From NCBI RefSeq assembly GCF_030936135.1, contig NC_082595.1, positions 85,116,451 through 85,180,450 of the forward strand: a stretch of 64,000 nt of DNA. The letters are read 5' to 3'. This document shows, in pieces, positions 23,574-34,667 of the stretch (position 1 is its first letter; every line of letters begins with the position of its first letter). Below the pieces are notes generated by a model, which saw nothing but the letters and a program-made list of their open reading frames with translations, was not told where the DNA came from and ran no database searches. Both the position numbers and the translations under genes were made by a program. This DNA comes from Gavia stellata (lineage: Eukaryota > Chordata > Aves > Gaviiformes > Gaviidae).

Positions 23574-23942
23574 TTGGCAGCATGGAGGGTAAGTGATGAT
23601 TCCCCCACAGCACTGGGGCTATTCATGTACACACTGTGCCGACCAAGCACATCAGTACCAAGTCCAACAGCTTTTGGAAGGTATCAGATTTGCGTACATG
23701 TTATACAGCTTAATGAAGTCAATGGACATGTGGACTTCTGGATGTTCGGAGCCCATGGCAGCAGCCTGGTGCCACTGATAGACTCTGTGAAGCACATGGC
23801 CAGCAAGATCCCTCGTGCAGTCTTTACACCAGACGAGTACCTGGATCCACGAAAATCCATCCTGCCACTCAAAGCTAGGGACAATTTCTACCGTGGTCAT
23901 GGCAGGAGTCAGAGCTCAGCAATTTGTCTACGTTATCTATAA
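23574..23942. other. Unidentified segment open on both strands
   Basis: The segment stays open for 122 codons on plus and, antisense to it, 82 and 66 codons on minus. The plus frame includes VNGHVDFWMFGAHG, VPLIDSVKHMASKIP and FTPDEYLDPRKSI. GC and CpG content exceed the surrounding intron. It looks like a remnant of a coding or transposon sequence rather than random AT-rich intron, but I do not recognise the family and cannot choose the strand. Confidence 0.35.
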
Positions 23943-26900
23943 AGCTCTTTTGAGCTGTCAAAATTCTTGCCTGTGGTGGGAGGGTGTACTAGTAAACAGC
24001 TAAACTGATTTCACCAAGAGTCTTAACAGCTGCCAAGTTAAAATATAAGCTACATAGGCTGCTGAAAGAAATAAGGAATGGATTTCACAAATAGTCATGG
24101 GAGGAGGGATGGGGTTGATCCATTCCTTTAGCTCCCGGCAGGAGTCCAAAACCCTCCTGGCAGCTTTCTGAGGCTTGTGCTCAGTCCTGTCGCTCCTGCT
24201 GCTTTTGAAGGGACCAAGGCAGGAAGGCAGTTGTGGGGCAGCAACAGAGACTGGCCAGGTCCCCTCTCCTCTGCTGGGCATCAGCTCAACTGCTTGCATT
24301 ACAGATAAAAGGACGAAACTATTACATTGCCAAATAAAAGGAACCGAGCGCAATAGTTGATTCTTAGTATTTTTCTGTTATGGAGCTATGGCTTCAGCTC
24401 CTGCAGTAGACATTAATCAAACTGCATCTTTTCACAGAACTTGTTGTGACAATCCATGGGCCCTGGGGCTAATACCTAACTGTCTGCTGGCATCATTTCT
24501 AGCCAGTGATTAAAGGGAATAGAAAGGTTGAACAAAATGTCTCTAATGAGGAAAAGGAACAGTAAAATATTTCATTTACTGGAAGAGAAGTCCTGCAGTG
24601 TTTTCTCACCCTGTTCTCCCACTGGAGTCAATGTGAACCTTGTCTGAGTCAGGACTGCTGCAGATGCCTCCCTCTAAAATGTTTTATTTGCCAAAACAGA
24701 TCAAAGGCAAAATATACCATATCATCAGGAAAAAAAAAAATAATCTTGGGGAGTGGGATTAATCTTACCAAACTTTTCCTGCCTTAAAAGTGAGAGGTTG
24801 TCTAGCCATGTGTGGCTCAGTCACCACAGAGAGAGAGGTGATTCATCTCACCCTAAGACACGCATCTAAAAGACAGCAGATGACTTACTGTCTGGGACAG
24901 CCTATTTCTCTCTGCTGATTATTCAGTGACTATACAGGGGTAGGTATGTCTCCTTATAGAAGGTGGCTTGGTTCAACCCATCCTATATTAGCTTCTTTTA
25001 TTTTTGAAGCCATAGGATAGATTCCAATAGACCTGCTACAGGCAGCCAAGAGGATGGAGTATGAAGTCTGTTAAAGTGTATCTAGTTCTCTCTTTTAAAT
25101 CTTTTTACACAGTTCTGCAAGTCATCAAGTAAGATTTCTGACACTGAGTGCTTTGTTCAGTGGTTAAATTGGAAGTTATATAATCGTTCACAGACATTAC
25201 CCTGTGTGCAGCTACTAACCACAGAGACAGAATTATATGACCTTTGAAAGCCACTTATGTTTTGCAAGTTACTTAATTCTGCTATATTCTCCATTTGAAA
25301 ACACTAGCTACTTATTTGAGTACTAAAATGCAAATTTATGATTTATCACTGTTGTAAGACACAAATATGTCTACTTTTTCTAAAAGCAGGTAATTTGTAG
25401 AGGGGGAAAAAAAGGAAGGAGCCATTTAATGTTAAAGCTCTGCAGAGGAAACATTAATTGGACTTTTAATTTTTACAAATGCGTTCACACCTCACATTCT
25501 GCACAGATGCTGCAAATTTGCACACAGAATATTGTTACTAAGCAACCCAAAAAGCCAGAACAAAAAAAAAAAACTACACCAAAACCACAGAAGTCATTTA
25601 AAGACATGTCTCACCCTTTGACTGACATAGTCTGTTCCATTCAGCTGGAGAGTTGGCAGATGGCATGCTGAGATCATTATTTCTCTTTCCTTTCAATAAA
25701 TGCAGTGTAGAGTATTACAAATTTACAACATGAGATTGTAGGCCCACTCAATGGGTCCGATTCTGCTGCGGCTTAAAATAGGGCTTTGCCACCGATTTCA
25801 GCAAAAGAAGAAACTGTACCATAACGGTGCAACACAGATCCATAATAAAGTACTAACATCTTATATTGTCTAGCCTCCAAGTTCAGCCTTCAAGAATACC
25901 AGTTTTCCTTGGAAAAAAACAAAACACCTTTACTGAGCTAGAAATTAATCCACCTCACTCAAACTATTTATTTCCAATTCAGCATCATGAGTGGTAGTCA
26001 CAGATTTGGTTTGTGTTACTTGGACTATGGCATTTTACATTGAACATGTTGGGACTTTAAATACAATGTTGGTGTAGAACTCCTGGGCTACAATGAAGTC
26101 TCAAAATTCCCGTTTTTCTGTAACAAATTTATGATGGAAAACATGACCATATTTAAATATGTTACATGCCCTGTTGTGGGTTCTAATCTTATTCCCCTAA
26201 ACCAGTGTAAGATTTACTAATGATTTCAGTGGAATTAGGCACTGTTGGAAGAATGCAGAAGCGTTGTTACTGCTCAAAAGATTTACAGTGTGATATTTTA
26301 GTCATTTTATGGGAAAGTATGACTTAAAAGCACAAATCTGCTGCTCTCAGCTGAGAAATACAGACTACAGATTTTCCAGAATCATCGGTATCTGTGTTCT
26401 GAATTCAGCTGGAAATCTGGGGGAGCATCTATCAGAACATTACTGCAACTTTCAAGACTATAAATGCACAAAAATGATCCCACTTGTCTTCCACAGGAAG
26501 GAGAAAACTACATGATTTTTATTAGTGATATCCAACAGCTCACTTCCTGACTGTACATCACTATCCTGGTGTGACTAGCTATGAAATAATCTGAGATACT
26601 TTTCTAAGAAGTGATGCTATTCATGGCAAAGCAACATTTTCTGGCCTTATTTACACAGATCGTCTCATGGACTTCAAAGCCTCAGTAGCATTTACAATCC
26701 ACAGGCTTATACGCAGAATTTGGCCCATAATTTGTCCCACACACTAAAATCCACCTGAGTGACCCAAGGAATTCATGAAGCCGTTATTATTTTTCAGAGT
26801 AGTGCCCTTCATGCTGTGAATTTCAGCAACCTATAAGTTCTATAAAATAACAGTAATACCTAAATATGCCAAAGCCCTTTGTAGGACTGTGGCTTAAATC

Positions 26901-29574
26901 AAAAACTTGAAGAAGTTTATTGGAAAAGCTCTGATTTTTGCATCAAATTATTGATTTTATTTGTAATACTGAGTGATAGGAAAGGATGAATAATGAATTT
27001 ATTAAGCAGGTATATTTAGTATGTCTAGAAGTACTAAACTTTTGTTCTAACTAATGATTTATTCAACTAACAGTGAAACAAGGCGTTAATTTTAATAAAT
27101 TTCAAGATAGCAACCTGACATCATTATTGGGCTTTCAGGACAGGTTTCAGTTCTAGATTAAGATGCTTACATTTAGGTGTCACTGGTGTACCAGGTATCT
27201 AAGTTACCACCGTAACCACTGGAGTTCTAAGGATCAGTTTGGCTTCTTAAACATAGGTGTCTAGCACCCGTGTCCTCCGGTATTCTGCTTGGCCTTCAGC
27301 TGCTACTCCGGAAATGCAAATCTCCCACAGGTCTTTTATCATAGCTGCTGACCCTTTGGAGACGTCTCAGCCTTGAGCACCTTCAACAGTCATAAGAGTC
27401 AAGCCCCTATTGAACACAATTAAAGCTCCCTGGAGAGCAATTCAGCTTATTTCAAATGCTCTAGGGCTCAATTCAGTTGCCTAAAAAGAAATGCATGGTG
27501 TAATCTTAGATACTATAAATTATTACACCTGACCTCCAGCTGCCTCTTCTGATGGGCACGTCTCTCACATAGGGTCTAGACCCTCTTCCAGGCTCATGGG
27601 GGTGGTTACTAACTCCAGGCACCTCAAATGGCACTAAACACATACATTTAGGGAAGCAAATTGTTCTCTGGGCCCCAATGGTTGAACTGAGTTTAAATAG
27701 GAGCTTAGATATCTCACATGCCTATAAACCACATACATTTATTTAGCTGTATTTTCATCCCACATTCAGTGAAAGATCCCCATAAAGATAATAAGATGCC
27801 AAATAACAAGATGCAGGAAGTTATCTTAATTCTACATCACAGGTTAGTATCTATTAAATAGCTATTTCACAGCTGACAGATGGAAAACTAATACCCACTT
27901 TGATTTGCTTATTTGCAAATGCCATGCTCAACAAAATGTATTAATATACAGACCAACAAAAATCAGTTTATTTCTTTAACTGGATGAGATACCTAAGCTA
28001 CAGGAACTTGTATAGTCACATGAAAGCTCTTTCCATGCAGGTTAATATATCCAAACTCTTAGAAGCAGTAAGTAGCCTGGGAGGAGAAACAAGTCAGCAT
28101 GGCTCTGCAGAGTCCAACACTTGGCCGTACTCATTCTGATCTGGCTTGGGTAATTCAACACAACACATCTTGACAGCTCTCAAATGATAAAGGTTAAAGA
28201 CCAGTGACGTATTCACTTATGTCGTCTAAAGATGTTTATGGGAAGGCAACATCATTAGGGAAAGTTTGACCACATGCAAATCTGTGCTGAGGTGCAAAAA
28301 CTGTGCACTTGCTCTGTGTAACAGCCCAAGCAGTCAAATACCCTTTTCCTAAAAGGCTGAAAAAGTATCAGACATACTTTCCATACGCAACTAATGTACT
28401 TTCAAATTGGACTTGTTCAAACAAACCCACTGATAACCTGATGTGAGAGTTTATAAGAGGAGGTATCTTACTCTTTTTATAAGGTGGCATATCTTATATC
28501 CTTCGATAAACCGTGCTGCCCCAAAAATTACTATTGGTGACATTATCCCTTCAACTCTAAGAGCATAGACGTGAAATAGCAACTAGGAAATTCCACGCTT
28601 GAGCTCTGGTCAGTATTTAATAATCTAGTGGCATCTTAACTATCTCTACTCATATGCCTTCATTGACTGTGATGACAGATTAGAAGTCATGCCTGGTTAA
28701 TACTCAAAGTGCCTGCTCTTTTACTCCAAAGCTCTTCCTCAATTGCTCAGTTTTGCAGCATGTTGATAGGAGGGAATGAACTTGATGACTTCCAGTTAAA
28801 AAAAAAAATAATCTGCACTACTATTAAAGGTCACGAGCTAGAACATAAGACCTATATATTGTCCTCTTACTCCAGGGAATATTACTTCAACTAAGAGTAG
28901 TCCTGCGTGCACTTAGAATTGACAGAAAGGCATCTGCCCTGCAAGGGTAACAACTTCAAACCTTATTAGAGCTATTTTTTCCCCTCCTGTAAAATTAAAT
29001 GTCTTTTTAGTGTATGTAGTTCAGCGTAACTTTATAAATTAATATAAGAGCTGAATGACCAGTGTTGTATAGTGGTTTGAAACAATCGTTAAACAACTTC
29101 CAATTATATACATAAAATACTAATGAAGTGCATTTCCCTCTGGGATGCAGGGCCACATTCAGATTGACAACTGCTACATTAAACGCTGCCAAAAATGAAT
29201 ACCGAGAAAATTTTAACCAAGGACAAAGGGGCATACCACTGCTGTAATAAAAAAAAGCGCCATAGGAGCTTTAGCAGTATATTTCCATCTAGGCTCAAGA
29301 TCAGCCTCTCTGTCTGCAAAGTCAATTTATGCCCACAGAATTCCTGCCAGCATTTTTCCAGCAAGACTCTAAGCCGCAAGTGCACAACTGCATGGCTTAT
29401 ACTCCATTCGATTTACATTCAGTCTAATAAAAAGAGGGAATCAAAACATGCAAGTTGTGTGAGTTGATGAACCTGCAAAATAAGGACAATTGCCTCTACA
29501 TATGTAAAGCAGGCAGGAATTTGGTTTTACATGGTCACCTAAGACACCTGCAGACGACAAAATGTTCCAGTCAT

Positions 29575-29775
29575 GGAGGGGTGTAGTCTGTAGCACTGGA
29601 ATCATACAGTTTGTTCTTGGGTAAATTATACAACCTTTACAATTTAGCTTCTCTTTTCAAAGGATCTGAAATAATAATATGTATTTACCTAATTTCAAGG
29701 ATATTGTGAGAATTAAATAATACTAGCGTGCCTTCCAAACATACAAAGCACTGTATGGTGCAAACAATGTAACAA
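29575..29775 (+). mobile_element. MIR-like SINE relic
   Basis: The order of words matches the MIR core and tail: CTTGGGTAAATTATACAACC, then CTGAAATAATAATATG, ATTGTGAGAATTAAATAAT and ACAAAGCACTGTATGG. These correspond to the consensus stretches around TTGGGCAAGTTACTTAACC, GGGATAATAATAGTA, TTGTGAGGATTAAATGA and AAAGCGCTTAGAAC. Confidence 0.7.
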
Positions 29776-30999
29776 GTTTTGCAGAACAAAGATTTGCAAT
29801 AACCTTGCCGAATATAGAACATATCATTTCACATAACAGATTTTTTTGAAATGTGATGTCTATATCAAGCTGGAAGTTGTTATTCTTTCAGCTGAAGAAT
29901 GTATTTTATAAGATTTAATCATCTGCCAGAAAGTCTCACAACGTCTTCTCACATATCATGCTTAAACTGCTAGGAAGCACACCGAGGACAGCATGTAACC
30001 CGTGAAGTAGAATATTGAGGTGGAAAACTAAATTATTTCATTGAATTAAGTTGATAATACTCAGATAGCATGATATTTTCTGTATTTAATGTTGCTTGCT
30101 TCTTTGGTTTTTACGGTATTTACTGAAGTTCCTGTTTGATTAGAAAAAACCCAAATATTTTGTTAAGAAGTATAAGATGATTAGAGAACCCTTCTAATCA
30201 GTTAAATAGTCATTTAAGCAGAATATTTTACTTAATTATAATTAATTAGTAGAAACACAGTCCTTAAAGCATACCTACATACCAGTGAAAGGAAATGTTC
30301 TTACCCTTTCACTTACTCAGCAACTCTTCTGAAATCATATCGTGTATCATCTCCTACTCTTATGGCCACATCACCAGATCTAGCATGTGACCTTCTTCTT
30401 TCGGCTCACTGATACAAGGAATCTTAGAATTGCAAAATGAGGTCCACCAGGCCTGATTCTGTAGGAGCAGAGAGGTGCCTTCTCAGAGTTGTGGAGTGCC
30501 CTTGAATCCCACAGCTCACATTGGGGGAGGTCAGCAGATCTCTGCAGACATGGTTTCTCCACTCAAAATACCATCATGTTTTCTTTTTGCAATTTTTTTT
30601 CTCCTTTCAGCCTAACCTATGGTACTCAGCTAGGATTTTTAGTTTCTTTTAAAAAGAGTTGCTGAACATCATGTAAATCATCAAGGAATACGCACTAGTC
30701 CAACGACTGGACTGCAATTCCGCATACAGGGCAAGAGTAAGGGAAGAAAGTATCTCTCTCAGCAGTCTTGCCCAGCAAGGCTCAAAAGTCGGAACAGCTT
30801 ATCATGAGAGACTGGCTGAAAGAATATTTTAGGTCAATGCTGCCTTGTCTCTCTGCAGGAAGGCTGCTGCTGCTACAACACATTCCCTGCTCAACTCTTT
30901 CATTAAACTGCAGAAGTTTGACATAATTTCCGTGCTGTTCCCCTCCCGCACGCAACTTGGGAAGATGGGTAAACAACTGCATTCAAGAGTGGCTGCAAC

Positions 31000-31620
31000 C
31001 AGAGAAACATCTTCCCCTCCTGTCCTGTCCCCTTCTACTGCAAACGTTTGCTGGTCGCCTCTTTTCTGTGGAGTCTCTGAAGCAGAACTTCCCTTGTTCA
31101 TCCCTCTGCCCAAGTACTTATCACTACCTCCTCCCCCAGCATTGCTCAAATAAAAAGCTGCTTCCAAGCCTCCTGTCGAAAACTTCAGCTATGCCCGTGA
31201 CTTTGTCACTGCTCTGTTTCCCTGTGATCCCCATCAAAACAAGCATCTGCAGGACGCTACCTCCCTTCCTCTCACATTTCCGCAAAAGTGCGGCCACATC
31301 ATGCGCACCCTGAAACAGTAGCAGTACCCTTTATTTATTTCAGGGTTGAAGGCTGCCTTCATAGTTTATAAAAACTTTTTCGGACTTGCTTCAGCCTCTC
31401 AACAACTTAAATCTCTTCTCTGACCTGCCTTACCATTCCACACACTCTTGCTACCATTAGTCTCAAGACTTCGTTACCTTCTTTTACTTCCTCTTCTCTG
31501 AAATAGCTTCACCTCCTGGATTCTCCTTCTGAGGTCAGATCTCAGCTGAGAGCCAATGGTTTTGTTTTAACCTTCTCTCTTCATTCCTTTTCTCTTCTCT
31601 GTTTATCATCCTTAAGATTT
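31000..31620 (+). other. Pyrimidine-rich stretch
   Basis: CT-rich sequence upstream of the DST/BEND6 CpG island with several short open frames but no motif. It is probably a decayed repeat. Confidence 0.3.
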
Positions 31621-33959
31621 ATGAAAAGTTCCCTGAAAAACATTCTGTGAAGAAGCTTATATTAAAAATGCTATACACATAAGACTTCTTTAATTTCTTT
31701 TTATTATTATTTGGGAAAAAAAAAATCTACCCACTTATAGTTTGCTTATTTTTAATGCAAAATAACTTCAGCAACTTAAACTCTATTCACCACGGAAGTA
31801 ATATTTTAACCACGCTGCCAAACCCCGCAGTATTTAACAAACACAGAGCAGTAATGAATATGAAGAAAGCCATAGCAGTTTGGTATACATGTGAGACAGT
31901 TGACTCAGAAGCCTGGAGCAATAGCTCTGAGAAATCATGCATGTCAGCATTTCTTGTACTAAACTGTACTCTCTTTTGCATTTGAAAAAAAAATTCAGCA
32001 GTTGTCATGAAATTTATTATATCCTTTTGGCAAAACGTTATCTTCAAGACACCAATGAGCTCTAAGTCTTAGAAGGGAAAAGCTATAAACCTTAAACTAA
32101 CAACCTAACATTAGAGATTTGTCAGTCAAGTGTTTTCTATGCACAGCCACCCAAGAACAATGTGGAAATAACCGTTCCCTCTCAGTTCTCTGCGATTTAC
32201 TGTGCAGTCACTGCTGTGCTACATTTTTTCCACCATCCCCTTCTGAAACAATAAATCAGTGCAGAGTGAAAGGTGTCAAAAAGTTTCCTGCTCCTGCAAT
32301 ATACTGCGGTGAAGCACTGCAGCAGGGCAGCGCGTCGCCGGGAGGATCACACTGATCTGCTTCATGCTACAGTGAGGTAACATGAACCGTTTGAATAATC
32401 TCCAGGTAATCTGCATTAAAACCATTTTACTGCAGTGTACTGCGGTATTAGGAAAGATTTCAATATTGCACCACGTGATGCAACACAACCTTACAGCATT
32501 TGTCAGTTCCTAGGCAGTGAGGGAAAGCTTTAAATCAAAGGCTGCAATGGAAAGTTGCTACATTTTACAAAGTAGGACAACAGACCAATTTGGCTCGCTT
32601 TGTTGGCGTATAGTATGAAATAATACAAAATTCCCAGAACAAAATATTATAGACCTAAAAGCTGACATATTTTTTTTCTTTCTTTACTTAGCCCCTCAAC
32701 CTGATATCAAGGGGATCTTTCAAGGAAAATGGATTTCCCTAACACTAAGGGTACAGTAAAGTGCTACAGTGTTATTAGCTCAGTGATAAGTGAATTTTAG
32801 TATTCTAGAGATCATTCTTCTTGTTCTTACTTAAGCTACCACAGACATGTTTCCCTCTCTGTCCTTCCAGCTTGCATATTTTGTAGTTTAATTTAAATTT
32901 GCACATATGCTTTTCTATATAGTTTTATAGCAGTCATGTAAAGCAGTAACATTTTAATGTTATTCCAATGTTTACAGAGATTTTAAATTATTTCTATAAA
33001 GTTTTGGAAATGTTCCTCACATTTACGTGCTCACATCAAAGACGGATGAAAAAAGTAGGAATTTCATCACAAATTAACCCTAACTGCTTCCCCAGGTGAA
33101 CACAATATTGCAAAATATTATCAGGATACATTTTCGGCATGTGAATTTTTGTGTTTAGCAGTATGAGAGTTTGAAGCTGCGCTTTCAAAGACCTCTGAAA
33201 CAGTCTTTGAAAGTATGGAGCATCATCAAAGTAACAGTGAGAGAGAGAAACTCTTCGTATTATCTGCATTTGCAACCCGCCCGTGGAGGATTTTCACACT
33301 ACATGCGATGCATCAGCTCCGGCAAGGCGGCAAACGCAAGGCACAGGAGATGACATGTGCTGCAGCACGTTGCAGTTTACTGCAGTAGGAGCCTGTACGG
33401 GCGGAATCGCTCCGCCACGGCTTTCGCTGCAGCAAGCCCCCCGCACCAGGCAGCCTCCCCGCGGCTTTCGGGTCGGAAGCGCCTCGGCGAGCGCGCAAGT
33501 CCCGCACCGCGCGCTGTACGAGCCATACACGGCGTGCGCTTTAATGCACAGCCCAGATGAAAGCTGGTGCTGCGGTGCGCCCCGGACCGCTGCCCAGCCC
33601 CTCCCGCAGTCGCCTGAACCCCCGGGGCAGCACGACGCGAGGACCCCGATCACCTTGTCAGGGTGTACCTCGTTAACATTCCCCAATCCCTTCCCCCTGC
33701 GGCAGCTTTGCCACGAAACCGGCCGGGATCCGTGCCCCGGGTCCAGGCTCTGCCTGCCCGGGAAACCGCTGCGGGACCCCTTCCCCCGCCGACCCCGCGC
33801 CCCACCGCTCGCTGCCCTCCGCGGCGGCGGGAGGGGACTCCTCGACGGCGAGAGAAGGGACAGCCGCCCGGGGCGGCGCGGCCGGCGGGCTCTGCCCCTC
33901 TCCCCGCGGGGGTCCCCGGCCGGCGGGGGGAAGCCCCCCCCCTTCCCGCCCCCCGGTAC

Positions 33960-33980
33960 CTCGCAGCAGCCATTTTCCGC
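33960..33980 (-). promoter_or_regulatory. BEND6: Candidate BEND6 exon 1 end with upstream ATG
   Basis: On minus, AAAATGGCTGCTGCGAG is followed by GTACCG, a usable but not strong donor (exon end 33960). The ATG at 33973-33971 lies in a YY1-type context. Joined to the exon at 21420 it would form a 14-codon upstream frame ending two bases before the BEND6 ATG. The choice of donor is inferred. Confidence 0.35.
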
Positions 33981-34289
33981 CTCCCTCTGCAGCAGCTCCA
34001 GCGCGTGATGTCACCGGCCGCCCCGGCCAAGTCCCCGCGGCGGCGAGCTGCGCCGTGCTCCTTCCTCCCTCCCGGCGGCACCCTCCTCCTCCTCCTCTCG
34101 CCGCCCCGCCCCGCCCCGCCGTGCCCGCGCCGGCTGCCATGCGGCGCCGCGCCCCGCCCCGCCGGTGGCCGCGGGCGCTGAGCGCGCCGCGCTCCTCGCT
34201 CCTGGCTGCCGCGCGGGCGCGGAGGGGGAAGCCCCGCCGCAACCGTCGCCGCGGCGGCGGCTGCTGAGTCACGGCCTGAATTTCATCCC

Positions 34290-34330
34290 GCTCCTCCTCC
34301 TCCTTCTTCTCCGCCTCCTCCTCCTCCCCC
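34290..34330. repeat. CTC/CTT triplet-rich tract
   Basis: Imperfect (CTC)n in the DST 5' UTR region, downstream of most GC boxes. Confidence 0.8.
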
Positions 34331-34486
34331 GCGCCGCCGCCTCCCGCCCGGCTGCCGGCTCCAGCAGCGCGGTGCCGGCGGCGATGCCCGCCCCGCTGCC
34401 GGGGGGAGAGGCTGCCCGGCGCTGCCCGGCCCCCCGCCGCTCGCCGCAGACCCGCGCAGGCACAGGGGCAGCCGGGCGCTTGAGCC

Positions 34487-34667
34487 ATGATTGCCGCGGC
34501 TTTCCTGGTCCTGCTGAGACCCTACAGCATCCAGTGCGCCCTCTTCTTGCTGCTGCTGCTGCTGGGGACCATCGCCACGATCTTATTCTTCTGCTGCTGG
34601 CACCGCAGGCTCCAGAAAGGGAGGCATCCCATCAAATCCGTCTTTTCAGGTCGCTCAAGGAGCCGAG
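34487..34667 (+). CDS. DST: DST exon 1, transmembrane anchor
   Basis: The ATG at 34487 is directly preceded by an in-frame TGA (34481-34483). Sixty codons run to the donor CCGAG|GTAAGA. A CTG repeat encodes six consecutive Leu in the membrane segment, which is followed by Cys-Cys-Trp and basic residues that would orient the anchor with the C-terminal side in the cytosol. One base carries over. Confidence 0.96.

Larger units (their letters stand above)
21421..33959 (-). other. BEND6: Inferred BEND6 first intron
   Basis: If BEND6 starts in the CpG island near 34 kb, this 12.5 kb is its first intron. It holds a MIR-like SINE near 29575-29775, an unexplained open segment at 23574-23942, a GC-richer patch at 24080-24350 and CT-rich sequence at 30840-31620. 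No other exon could be supported. Confidence 0.5.

Noticed and set aside
24000..24353. 117-codon minus-strand frame upstream of BEND6
   Set aside because: No splice sites in the right phase, no recognisable domain, and an AT-rich hydrophobic end typical of chance translation.
33650..34488. Very long minus-strand open frames (143 and 271 codons) in the CpG island
   Set aside because: GC-rich DNA has few stop codons by chance. The translations are Arg/Gly/Ala-rich with no motif, and the real DST exon overlaps on the other strand.
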